64,000 nt of DNA from Salinispirillum marinum (GTDB lineage: Bacteria; Pseudomonadota; Gammaproteobacteria; Pseudomonadales; Natronospirillaceae). Below are positions 53,273 through 61,010 of this stretch, in pieces. Below the pieces are notes generated by a model. The model was not told the origin of the DNA and searched no databases. It worked only from the letters and a program-made list of their open reading frames with translations. Position 1 is the stretch's first letter. The number at the start of each line of letters is the position of its first letter. The stretch is taken from NCBI RefSeq assembly GCF_042651565.1, contig NZ_JBHSDF010000003.1. One strand, 5' to 3'. A program made the position numbers and the translations under genes.

Positions 53273-54568
53273 ATGGACCGTCTAACTCTACAACCGCTTG
53301 CCCGTGCTGATGGTGAAGTCACCATTCCCGGCTCAAAAAGCCTATCCAATCGCATTCTCTTGCTGGCCGCTTTAGCGGAGGGCACCACAGACATCGTTAA
53401 CCTACTCGACAGCGATGACATCGCCCGCATGCTTGAAGCGCTGACTGCGCTGGGTGTTCCCTACACGCTGAGCTCCGACAAAACCCAGTGCACCGTAACT
53501 GGCCTGGGCCAGGCGTTCCGCACAGCTGACCCTATGGCACTCTTTTTAGGCAATGCCGGTACGGCCATGCGCCCGTTAACAGCAGCCCTGTGCTTAGGCG
53601 AGGGTGACTATCGTCTGGAAGGCATCGCACGGATGTATGAGCGCCCCATTGGTGATCTCGTCGATGCTTTACGCCAACTCGGGGCCGACATCGAATATTT
53701 AGGGCAAGAAGGCTTCCCACCCTTGCGCATAAAAAGCACCGGTTTGCGCGGCGGTCGGGTAGCGATTAAGGGTAATATTTCCAGCCAGTTTCTTACCGCG
53801 TTACTGATGAGCGCGCCGCTGGCCGACAACGACCTCACCATTGTGGTTGACGGTGAATTGGTGTCTAAACCCTATATTGATATCACTCTGGATGTGATGG
53901 CCAAGTTTGGCGTTACGGTAGAAAATCGGGACTATCAGGAATTTGTGATTCGCGGCCAACAGACCTATCGCTCACCCGGCCGTATTATGGTCGAGGGTGA
54001 TGCCTCGTCGGCCTCGTATTTTCTCGCTGCAGGCGCCATTGCAGGGGGGACGGTGCGCGTGCACGGGATTGGCACGGCGTCGGTGCAAGGCGATGTGAAG
54101 TTCGCCGAAGTACTCGCGCAAATGGGTGCAAAGGTCACCTACAGTGACTACTGGATTGAAGTGACCAAAGGGGAGCTCAACGGTGTCGACGTGGATCTCA
54201 ACCACATTCCCGACGCTGCTATGACTATTGCAACCACTGCCCTGTTTGCCAAGGGGCCCACCGCCATTCGTAACGTCTACAACTGGCGCGTTAAAGAAAC
54301 CGACCGCCTGCATGCCATGGCAACAGAACTGCGCAAACTGGGCGCGGAGGTGGAAGAAGGCAACGACTACATTGTCATTCAGCCGTTGCAAACATTGAAA
54401 GCGGCCAACATCGAAACCTATGATGACCACCGTATCGCCATGTGCTTCTCGTTGGCCGCGTTCGGCAACGCGCCAATCACGATATTAGACCCTGGTTGTA
54501 CAGCGAAGACATTTCCCACCTATTTTGCTACCTTTCGCTCCATCACGACGGATGCATCGGTCGACTAA
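53273..54568 (+). CDS. aroA: 3-phosphoshikimate 1-carboxyvinyltransferase AroA (EPSP synthase, class I)
   Basis: Joins phosphoenolpyruvate to shikimate-3-phosphate in aromatic amino acid synthesis. The 431 residues show PGSKSLSNR, LFLGNAGTAMRPL with G96, T97 and P101 (the usual class I glyphosate-sensitive residues), and RVKETDRLHAMATELRKLGAEV in parts. The remaining PEP-site residues are consistent with class I. It is not fused to another domain. No strong ribosome site precedes the ATG. ppa follows 32 bases later. Confidence 0.97.
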   Translation: MDRLTLQPLARADGEVTIPGSKSLSNRILLLAALAEGTTDIVNLLDSDDIARMLEALTALGVPYTLSSDKTQCTVTGLGQAFRTADPMALFLGNAGTAMRPLTAALCLGEGDYRLEGIARMYERPIGDLVDALRQLGADIEYLGQEGFPPLRIKSTGLRGGRVAIKGNISSQFLTALLMSAPLADNDLTIVVDGELVSKPYIDITLDVMAKFGVTVENRDYQEFVIRGQQTYRSPGRIMVEGDASSASYFLAAGAIAGGTVRVHGIGTASVQGDVKFAEVLAQMGAKVTYSDYWIEVTKGELNGVDVDLNHIPDAAMTIATTALFAKGPTAIRNVYNWRVKETDRLHAMATELRKLGAEVEEGNDYIVIQPLQTLKAANIETYDDHRIAMCFSLAAFGNAPITILDPGCTAKTFPTYFATFRSITTDASVD

Positions 54569-54600
54569 CGAATTTTTTAACGAACCTTGAGGAACACCCC

Positions 54601-55128
54601 ATGAGCTACAACTCGATTCCAGCCGGTAAAGACTTACCAAACGACTTTTATGTGGCCATTGAAATCCCCGCCAACAGCAGCCCGATCAAGTACGAAATCG
54701 ACAAAGATGCCGATGCGCTGATGGTCGATCGCTTTATGGCAACACCCATGTTCTATCCCGCCAACTACGGTTACATTCCGCAAACGCTGGCCGACGATGG
54801 CGATGCCCTCGACGTTCTGGTGGTCACACCGTACCCGGTTCAACCCGGTTCGGTGATTCGTGCACGTGCCATTGGCATCCTGGAAATGACCGACGAAGCC
54901 GGTTCAGATGCCAAACTGATTGCCGTACCGCACCAGAAATTGACCCGTTTGTATGACCATGTGAACGAAATTGAAGACTTGCCCGAATTATTGATTGAAC
55001 AAATCAAACACTTCTTCGAGAACTATAAAGACCTCGAAAAAGGCAAATGGGTAAAGGTTGATGGCTGGAAGAATGCAGATGCTGCACGCGCTGCTATTAT
55101 GGAAGCAGCAGCGGCTTATAAAGGCTAA
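54601..55128 (+). CDS. ppa: Inorganic pyrophosphatase, family I
   Basis: Soluble hexameric pyrophosphatase that pulls biosynthetic reactions forward. It has 175 residues, with the family motif ADDGDALDVLVVTPYPV (the Mg2+-binding aspartates), PVSGS-type FYPANYGYIPQTL and KWVKVDGW. GAGGAA precedes the ATG by about eight bases. The open frame continues 53 codons 5' into aroA without support. Confidence 0.97.
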   Translation: MSYNSIPAGKDLPNDFYVAIEIPANSSPIKYEIDKDADALMVDRFMATPMFYPANYGYIPQTLADDGDALDVLVVTPYPVQPGSVIRARAIGILEMTDEAGSDAKLIAVPHQKLTRLYDHVNEIEDLPELLIEQIKHFFENYKDLEKGKWVKVDGWKNADAARAAIMEAAAAYKG

Positions 55129-55153
55129 GCCATCGGGCGTACCTACCCTTTAG

Positions 55154-55175
55154 GCCGACAGGGCAACCTGTCGGC
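55154..55175 (+). other. Perfect hairpin with GCAA loop in the ppa-gcvH gap
   Basis: GCCGACAGG (55154-55162) pairs perfectly with CCTGTCGGC (55167-55175) across GCAA, a GNRA-type tetraloop. No T tract follows, so it is more likely to stabilise or process the transcript than to end it. It lies 21 bases before gcvH. The 68-base gap is too short for a glycine riboswitch. Confidence 0.6.
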
Positions 55176-55196
55176 GAACACAAAGAGAACAGCATT

Positions 55197-55583
55197 ATGA
55201 GCAACACACCCGCAGATTTGAAATACACCATTACCCATGAATGGATCTTCACCGAAGGTGACGTCATCACCGTGGGCATCACCGACTTCGCACAAGAGCA
55301 ATTGGGCGACGTGGTGTTTGTTGACTTGCCCGATGTGGATTCGGAAGTCACCGCGGGCGACAGCATTGCGGTCGTTGAATCGGTGAAGGCCGCTTCCGAC
55401 ATTTATTCACCGGTCACCGGCACCATCATTGCCATTAATGAAGCGCTCCAAGATGCGCCCGAACTGGTCAATAGCGACCCCTTCGAGGACGGCTGGTTCT
55501 TTAAAATCAAAGTGCATGATGTGTCTGAGTTGGAAGGCTTCATGGACGCCGACTCCTACATCGACCAATGTGCAGACGCATAA
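55197..55583 (+). CDS. gcvH: Glycine cleavage system H protein
   Basis: Lipoyl carrier protein of the glycine cleavage system. The 128 residues contain the lipoylation site K64 in VVESVKAASDIYSPVTG, the THEWI start and the C-terminal YIDQCADA. It needs lipoate from the LipB/LipA genes of this window. gcvP and gcvT are absent nearby; only the regulator gcvR follows. Confidence 0.96.
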   Translation: MSNTPADLKYTITHEWIFTEGDVITVGITDFAQEQLGDVVFVDLPDVDSEVTAGDSIAVVESVKAASDIYSPVTGTIIAINEALQDAPELVNSDPFEDGWFFKIKVHDVSELEGFMDADSYIDQCADA

Positions 55584-55604
55584 ACCCTTTTCTAGGAGAT
55601 GAAC

Positions 55605-56123
55605 ATGACCCCCATGTTACTGACGATCATAGCGGACGACCGACCCGGCATTGTGGAAGCAGTGGCCGATGTCATCTCCACGCATCAAGGTAATTGGCTG
55701 GAAAGTCAGTTAGCCAATCTGGCGGGTAAGTTTGCCGGTATCGTACGAATCGAACTTCCCGAAGATCAGGTCACAGCATTGAGCACAGCGTTGGCTGAAC
55801 TGCACAGCAAAGGCATTAAGGTCAGCATTGACGAAGGCAATCAGCGCGTACAGGGCGGCCAGGCGCGGGTAAAAATCACCGTAACCGGCAGTGACCGACC
55901 CGGCATTGTGCGCGAAATCACCGCTTTGCTGGCGCGCCAGCAGGTGAACGTATTGAGCATGAATACACAATGCGAACTAGCGCCCATGTCAAACGACCAC
56001 TTGTTTGTCGCCACCGTTCAGGTGGTGTTGCCTGACAGCATGGATGAACACGATCTGGCAGAGACGCTAGAAGGCATTTCAACCGACTTAATGGTCGATA
56101 CCGACGTTTTAGCAAAGCTCTGA
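55605..56123 (+). CDS. gcvR: Glycine cleavage system transcriptional repressor GcvR (tandem ACT)
   Basis: Two ACT domains in 172 residues: LLTIIADDRPGIVEAVADVI (first) and ITVTGSDRPGIVREITALLA (second). In E. coli GcvR binds GcvA and stops activation of gcvTHP. I place the start at the ATG at 55605 because AGGAG is six bases upstream; the ATG at 55599 would overlap that site. No gcvA gene is seen here. The stop lies one base from the convergent GGDEF gene. Confidence 0.88.
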   Translation: MTPMLLTIIADDRPGIVEAVADVISTHQGNWLESQLANLAGKFAGIVRIELPEDQVTALSTALAELHSKGIKVSIDEGNQRVQGGQARVKITVTGSDRPGIVREITALLARQQVNVLSMNTQCELAPMSNDHLFVATVQVVLPDSMDEHDLAETLEGISTDLMVDTDVLAKL

Positions 56124-56124
56124 G

Positions 56125-57789
56125 TTACGCCTCGCCGTTATAGGTCGTAACAACAACCCGGTTACGGCCTTGCCGTTTGGCCCTGTACAGAGCCTGATCG
56201 GCAACGTCCAGCAAGCGATCGACATTGTCCGCCGGCGCGACAGAACTGGCATCGGCTAACCATAACGCACCAATACTGACCGTCAAGACCGGGGCAACCG
56301 AAGATGCCGGATGCTTGATGTCCATAGCCTCGATGGCCACCCGAATGGCATCAGCCCGCTGTTCGGCTTCTGCTTCCGACATGCCATTTATGATCAGCAC
56401 AAACTCTTCACCGCCTGAACGCGCCGCGAACTCGGTCGCGCGATGGGTAAGCTCCCTGAGAACATTACCCACTTGCCGCAAAGCGTCATCTCCCGCCAAG
56501 TGCCCTTGCGTATCATTAAATTCCTTAAAATGATCCAAATCGAGGATCATCCACAGCATGGACTGTTGGTGCCGCTTGGCTTGCCGGAACATGATATCGG
56601 CAACTTCGTCCAACGCGCGTTTATTGGCCAAACCTGTTAGCCCGTCCGTATTGGATAAATCTTGCAAACGCGCTTGTTGTTCCTGACCCAACACCACGGC
56701 CCGATTGAAGGCCAAGCGAATGTCTTCAAGTTCGTTGAGCGGGAATTTATGCGCCAACTCGGACAGCTGTTTGGCTTCGACCATGCGTTTTATGCGAGCC
56801 GCATTGTGCTCTAAAGGCCGGACCAGGCGCAGCTCCACAATCCACAAAATGACCAAGGGCACGGCCAACAACCCAAGCATGAGCATCACCGTACCCACCG
56901 ATAACATCGGTGGCACTTGCGAAAATTCGTGCTCGATCTGAATCCCCATCACCGGTAGACCGGTGTGTTGATCCAATAGCGCTCGTGTACGCTGCCAGTC
57001 AATACCCGCCTCTAAAACCCCGGCGCTGAGCGGCAGCCATTCTTCCGGTTCATGCTCTAGCGCCAACATCGCCAAAGGCAAACGGGTCATTTCCGTTAAT
57101 TCCGAGAGATCTTCCTGAGTAAACAATTTAATGAATACGAGATATCCGACGGGTGCTCGATCCGCATTCGATGTACTGATGGTTGAAACAGCCATATGTG
57201 CCGGACCTAGGGCACTGGTTATCCACTCCGAATGCAAGAGGAAGCCATCGTCATCTTCTGTACTGTCCATGCTGCGCAGACGCGCAATGACATCAATATC
57301 CAGTGACGAAAAAGGCAACAAAGATTGGCTTCTAGGATCATAGCCCTGTTCAAATACCACTTGGAACTCGGCGTTGAGATATTGAATACCGATCAACCCC
57401 AAGTCATCAAAGGTTCCTGTGGTGATATTGGTGGGTATATAGTTCGGAAATTGTTGCGGGGCTTGGACAAACGCGTAACTGTCATCCCAATAGGCCCAGT
57501 CTTCCAAGACCAATTCTATTCGAGTTAATGAAAACTTCAGGGCGTTGTCGACACTGGCGACCTCACGCAACTGAATGCCTTCCAACAAGGCAGCCTCTCT
57601 GGGAAGCTCATAGAAGAATCGATAACCAAACGCCAAACCGAGTACTAAGAAGGTATACAACAGCATCAAGCGAGCAACGTAGTGGCGTATCTTGACTGTC
57701 TTGTGCGCCGTATCCGCGGCTTTCGGCGAGGTCAATTTCGCACTGCCCGGTGTGGCGCCCGAATGCTCAGGTGGGATACTCGGCATCAT
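56125..57789 (-). CDS. Membrane diguanylate cyclase with CHASE4-type sensor
   Basis: 554 residues: N-terminal membrane helix (about 40-60), a periplasmic CHASE4-like sensor (about 65-290), a second membrane helix (SVGTVMLMLGLLAVPLVILWI) and a HAMP-like linker, then GGDEF with active site SGGEEF (459-463) and the metal-binding GLTGLANKRALDE. The inhibitory I-site is RATE rather than RxxD, so feedback by c-di-GMP may be weak. GGAGG lies six bases before the second ATG at 57786, which may be the real start. It follows rimI by 50 bases. Ligand and output are unknown. Confidence 0.88.
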   Translation of the reverse strand: MMPSIPPEHSGATPGSAKLTSPKAADTAHKTVKIRHYVARLMLLYTFLVLGLAFGYRFFYELPREAALLEGIQLREVASVDNALKFSLTRIELVLEDWAYWDDSYAFVQAPQQFPNYIPTNITTGTFDDLGLIGIQYLNAEFQVVFEQGYDPRSQSLLPFSSLDIDVIARLRSMDSTEDDDGFLLHSEWITSALGPAHMAVSTISTSNADRAPVGYLVFIKLFTQEDLSELTEMTRLPLAMLALEHEPEEWLPLSAGVLEAGIDWQRTRALLDQHTGLPVMGIQIEHEFSQVPPMLSVGTVMLMLGLLAVPLVILWIVELRLVRPLEHNAARIKRMVEAKQLSELAHKFPLNELEDIRLAFNRAVVLGQEQQARLQDLSNTDGLTGLANKRALDEVADIMFRQAKRHQQSMLWMILDLDHFKEFNDTQGHLAGDDALRQVGNVLRELTHRATEFAARSGGEEFVLIINGMSEAEAEQRADAIRVAIEAMDIKHPASSVAPVLTVSIGALWLADASSVAPADNVDRLLDVADQALYRAKRQGRNRVVVTTYNGEA

Positions 57790-57839
57790 TCCCCTCCAGC
57801 CGGTGCGAGACTCCGCACGGATCGTTGCTGCGTTGTTGG

Positions 57840-58280
57840 CTAAACGGTGCGCGCCATGATCAATGCATGTTCACGCCCGTTAGGTTTTCGCGGGTAGTAA
57901 TTCTCCCGAATCCCTACAACATGGAAGTCGAGCTTATGGTACAGCGCCTGTGCGGTATCGTTTGATTGCCTGACTTCTAAAAATACCTCTAAGGCACCCG
58001 CATCTTCGCAGGCTTGAAAAGCCCGCTGGAGCAATTGCGAGCCGATACCTTGGCGCTGTTGGTCGGCCGCCACCGCGACATTCAGAATCGACATCTCATC
58101 CGCCACCAATAACCCAACACAAAAACCGACAATGCGTCCGTCCGTTTCCGCCACACAGCTCCAATGATAGGGCTTAAAAGCACGCTCCATAGCATCTCTA
58201 CTCCAAGGATGGCTCGTGACTTCTGACTCCAAGGCAAGACAGAACGGTATATCGTCCATTGTCATGGAACGGAACTGCAT
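57840..58280 (-). CDS. rimI: Ribosomal-protein-alanine N-acetyltransferase RimI
   Basis: GNAT enzyme of 146 residues, acetylating the N-terminus of ribosomal protein S18. Motifs are VAADQQRQGIGSQLL (acetyl-CoA loop), FLEVRQSNDTAQALYHKLDF and YYPRKPNGREHALIM, the conserved RimI tail. The ATG at 58280 starts two bases after the stop of the HolD-like gene; a longer frame to 58316 would overlap it. In E. coli holD and rimI are likewise adjacent. Confidence 0.94.
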   Translation of the reverse strand: MQFRSMTMDDIPFCLALESEVTSHPWSRDAMERAFKPYHWSCVAETDGRIVGFCVGLLVADEMSILNVAVAADQQRQGIGSQLLQRAFQACEDAGALEVFLEVRQSNDTAQALYHKLDFHVVGIRENYYPRKPNGREHALIMARTV

Positions 58281-58282
58281 AG

Positions 58283-59110
58283 TCAGCGGGACATCCAAGG
58301 CTGTAAACGCTGCCAAAACGCTTTTTTCAGACCCGGCAAATGCAATAACTCACTGCTGCTTGGCCCTAAAAGGCAGGAAACATCGCCCCATTGCCAGGGT
58401 TGACGCATATCGACACCCTCCTTTGCGCACGCCAGCAATTCAGCCCCTTGCTCGCCCAGTAATAGCAATTTATGGATAGCCCCGGTTTGCTGGACAGCTT
58501 GCCATTTCTGCGCCAAATAGAACTGTGCTTCTTCCATATCGTGTTTTATGGACCGATTAACAAACAGTGGCCAATCAATCCATTGATTGAACGTCGCTCG
58601 CGCTTCACCGGTGAGCACAAACCCCAACGCATGGAGCAGCCGATCCGCTGCTTGTGCCTGCGCCACCGGCATGTGCTTGGGCCGAGTGTCCACGATCAGC
58701 CAGCCATCACGTGCCCACCATTGTTGTTGAAATTCTATCCCATTCTGACGAGAGGGTGCCGTTGTTCGGGGTGTCGGCGCCGACACAGCGGGCGGAGCAT
58801 CCAAAGCCTGCGCACCGGGCGTAACCGGTGCCACTGTTTCTTTTGCTAACGGTTGTGGCGCTCTTTTCGGGACATCAACGGGCACTTCTTGAGTTGGCGC
58901 TGTGCCGCCCGACGGCACGGAAAGCGGTTGTTGGCGCACCATTACATTCGGTTGGACCGCCAATGTTTCGTCTTCCGGCCACACGGACACTGCACCACTG
59001 GCTACAGGAATACGCGCATACCAAGGCGCAATACCCATAGCCGCGAGGTAAGTCCGGCGCACGGACTCTTGCTGCGCCAGGTCAGACGCTGTTGGTTCAT
59101 TCACCGACAC
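58283..59110 (-). CDS. HolD-like protein (putative DNA polymerase III psi subunit)
   Basis: 275-residue protein of no clear general family. Its N-terminus RRTYLAAMGIAPWYAR resembles the HolD N-terminal motif (LGI..W), the segment by which psi contacts the clamp loader. The C-terminal half has KLLLLGEQGAELLA and LGPSSSELLHLPGLKKAFW, resembling the end of HolD. A proline- and alanine-rich linker (about residues 65-120) makes it twice the size of E. coli psi. Position immediately before rimI supports HolD. The start is GTG at 59110 (a second GTG is at 59104) without a clear ribosome site. Confidence 0.6.
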   Translation of the reverse strand: MSVNEPTASDLAQQESVRRTYLAAMGIAPWYARIPVASGAVSVWPEDETLAVQPNVMVRQQPLSVPSGGTAPTQEVPVDVPKRAPQPLAKETVAPVTPGAQALDAPPAVSAPTPRTTAPSRQNGIEFQQQWWARDGWLIVDTRPKHMPVAQAQAADRLLHALGFVLTGEARATFNQWIDWPLFVNRSIKHDMEEAQFYLAQKWQAVQQTGAIHKLLLLGEQGAELLACAKEGVDMRQPWQWGDVSCLLGPSSSELLHLPGLKKAFWQRLQPWMSR

Positions 59111-59117
59111 CTGGTCG

Positions 59118-60662
59118 CTACACCGTGATTTGAGGATTGAGTTTACCTTCTTGGGTCAGCAGATTGAGTGCATGAATATAGGCTTTAACCGCCGATACTA
59201 CGATGTCCGTGTCCGCACCTTTGCCATTCACGATCCGCCCGCCTTTTTCCAAACGGACGGTTGACTCACCTTGTGATTCGGTGCCTTCAGTGACCGCATT
59301 GACCGAGAAAATCTGTAAGTTCGCCCCGCTCTGCGCCACTTTTTCAATGGCCTTGAACGACGCATCAACTTGCCCATCGCCCTCACATTGCGTTTCTACC
59401 AACACGCCATCCACTTTTAACTTCAGTGTTGCCGTCGGTTTACCACCATAAACGGCGGCAGTGCTCATATCTTCCAACGCGTAGCGTTCAGGCACTGTTT
59501 TCGGGCCACTTTCCGACAACAGCGCGTGCAAATCTTCATCAAAAATTTCGTGTTTGCGGTCCGCTAAATCTTTAAAGCGACCAAACACATTCATGAGCTG
59601 GTGTTCATCCCCAATAACGTAGCCCAACTCTTCCAAGCGGGCCTTCAGCGCATTGCGGCCGGAATGTTTACCCAACACCATGCGGTTGGTGTGCCAGCCG
59701 ACGTCTTCCGCCTTCATGATTTCATAGGTTTCACGGTGCTTTAATACACCGTCCTGGTGAATACCTGCTTCATGGGCAAAGGCGTTTGCGCCGACAATGG
59801 CTTTGTTCGGTTGTACCGGAAAACCCGTAACGGACGACACCAAGCGAGACGTAGGAACAATCAAGCGCGTATCTAGCTGGGTCGATACCGAGAAAAGATC
59901 AGGGCGGGTGCGTACTGCCATCACGATTTCTTCCAGAGAGGCATTACCCGCACGTTCGCCCAAACCGTTGATCGTACATTCCACTTGGCGCGCGCCAGCC
60001 GAGACCGCCGCCAAAGAGTTCGCCACCGCCAACCCCAAATCGTTATGGCAATGCACCGAAAAAATGGCCTTGTCGGCGTTCGGAATACGATTCAATAATT
60101 GTTTGATTAAGTCCCCGAACTGCTCAGGTATAGCATAACCCACGGTGTCGGGAATATTGATGGTGGTGGCACCGGCATCAATCGCCTTCTCAATAATACG
60201 GCACAGAAAATCGACTTCACTGCGCCCCGCGTCTTCGCAAGAAAACTCCACATCATCCACATAACTCCGCGCCGTTTTCACCGCATGCACCGCACGTTCA
60301 ACCACTTGGTCCGGCTCCATCAACAGCTTGTACTTCATGTGGATGGGCGACGTTGCAATAAAGGTATGAATCCGGGCTCGATTGGCACCTTTCAAGGCCC
60401 CCGCAGCGCGTTCCAGATCCCCATCGGTAGCCCGCGCCAAACTGCAAATTGTGCTGTCCTTCACCGTTTGCGCAATGGCTTGTATCGCGTCGAAGTCACC
60501 CGGACTGGCAGCGGCAAAACCGGCTTCGATAACGTCCACTTTCATCTTTTCAAGATTCGTTGCGATGCGTACTTTCTCTTCCAACGTCATAGACGCACCG
60601 GGGCTTTGCTCGCCATCGCGCAGGGTGGTGTCGAAAATCACTAAATGATCGGTAGCACTCAT
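59118..60662 (-). CDS. leuA: 2-isopropylmalate synthase LeuA
   Basis: First committed enzyme of leucine synthesis. It has 514 residues: FDTTLRDGEQSPGASM, the HxH metal site SVHCHNDLGLAVANSL, INGLGERAGNASLEE, HQDGVLK, and a C-terminal leucine-feedback domain (about 390-514). No leader peptide with leucine codons was found in the 348-base upstream gap. It is the first gene of the leftward leuA-holD-rimI-GGDEF set, with gaps of 7, 2 and 50 bases. Confidence 0.97.
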   Translation of the reverse strand: MSATDHLVIFDTTLRDGEQSPGASMTLEEKVRIATNLEKMKVDVIEAGFAAASPGDFDAIQAIAQTVKDSTICSLARATDGDLERAAGALKGANRARIHTFIATSPIHMKYKLLMEPDQVVERAVHAVKTARSYVDDVEFSCEDAGRSEVDFLCRIIEKAIDAGATTINIPDTVGYAIPEQFGDLIKQLLNRIPNADKAIFSVHCHNDLGLAVANSLAAVSAGARQVECTINGLGERAGNASLEEIVMAVRTRPDLFSVSTQLDTRLIVPTSRLVSSVTGFPVQPNKAIVGANAFAHEAGIHQDGVLKHRETYEIMKAEDVGWHTNRMVLGKHSGRNALKARLEELGYVIGDEHQLMNVFGRFKDLADRKHEIFDEDLHALLSESGPKTVPERYALEDMSTAAVYGGKPTATLKLKVDGVLVETQCEGDGQVDASFKAIEKVAQSGANLQIFSVNAVTEGTESQGESTVRLEKGGRIVNGKGADTDIVVSAVKAYIHALNLLTQEGKLNPQITV

Positions 60663-60710
60663 GGAATCACTTCGCCTCGTTGCGGGATCTGTTGTGTTTT
60701 AATGCGCAAA

Positions 60711-60755
60711 TTTATAGCACAAAGCGCCCTACCAAACCAGCGCACACAGCGCTTT
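60711..60755 (-). promoter_or_regulatory. Candidate leuA -10 and adjacent inverted repeat
   Basis: On the minus strand TATAAA (60711-60716) lies about 48 bases before the leuA start. Just upstream, AAAGCGC pairs with GCGCTTT (60721-60727 and 60749-60755), covering the -35 region; it could be a regulatory site. No clear -35 hexamer. Confidence 0.3.
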
Positions 60756-60921
60756 AGTGGGGATTCATCCTAGAGGCTTCACAGCGACTTTTTGCCGATA
60801 CATCAACCCCAAAATAACCATTCGGAGATCACCCGCACTATTAGGCGAAATTCTGTTATCAGACCGGATACGAAAAGAATTAACCTGTGCTACGCTACGC
60901 ATCCTTTTGACCCACTGACTG

Positions 60922-60950
60922 GTCAACTTTGAAACGAAATCCGGTACAAT
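60922..60950 (+). promoter_or_regulatory. Candidate promoter of the FHS transporter
   Basis: TACAAT (60945-60950) is a good -10; the -35 position (60922-60927, GTCAAC) is poor. A TTGACC (60907-60912) and GGTCAA (60921-60926) inverted repeat covers the -35 region and could bind an activator or repressor. Confidence 0.35.
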
Positions 60951-60963
60951 GGAAACGTTTTCA
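60950..60963 (+). promoter_or_regulatory. LacI-type operator candidate
   Basis: TGGAAACGTTTTCA is a 14-base near-palindrome with central CG and one mismatched pair, the form typical of LacI/GalR-family operators. It begins at the end of the -10 and covers the expected transcription start of the transporter gene, the position for a repressor. The regulator gene is not in the window. Confidence 0.45.
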
Positions 60964-61010
60964 AACGCAAGACCACATCGCCCCAGTTTTCAACCAACGT
61001 AGGAACCGAA

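Noticed and set aside
55129..55196. Glycine riboswitch before gcvH
   Set aside because: Only 68 bases are available, with a single hairpin and none of the tandem aptamer features.
60663..60900. Leucine leader peptide and attenuator for leuA
   Set aside because: The short frames on the minus strand have at most one leucine codon, and no terminator-antiterminator pair was found.
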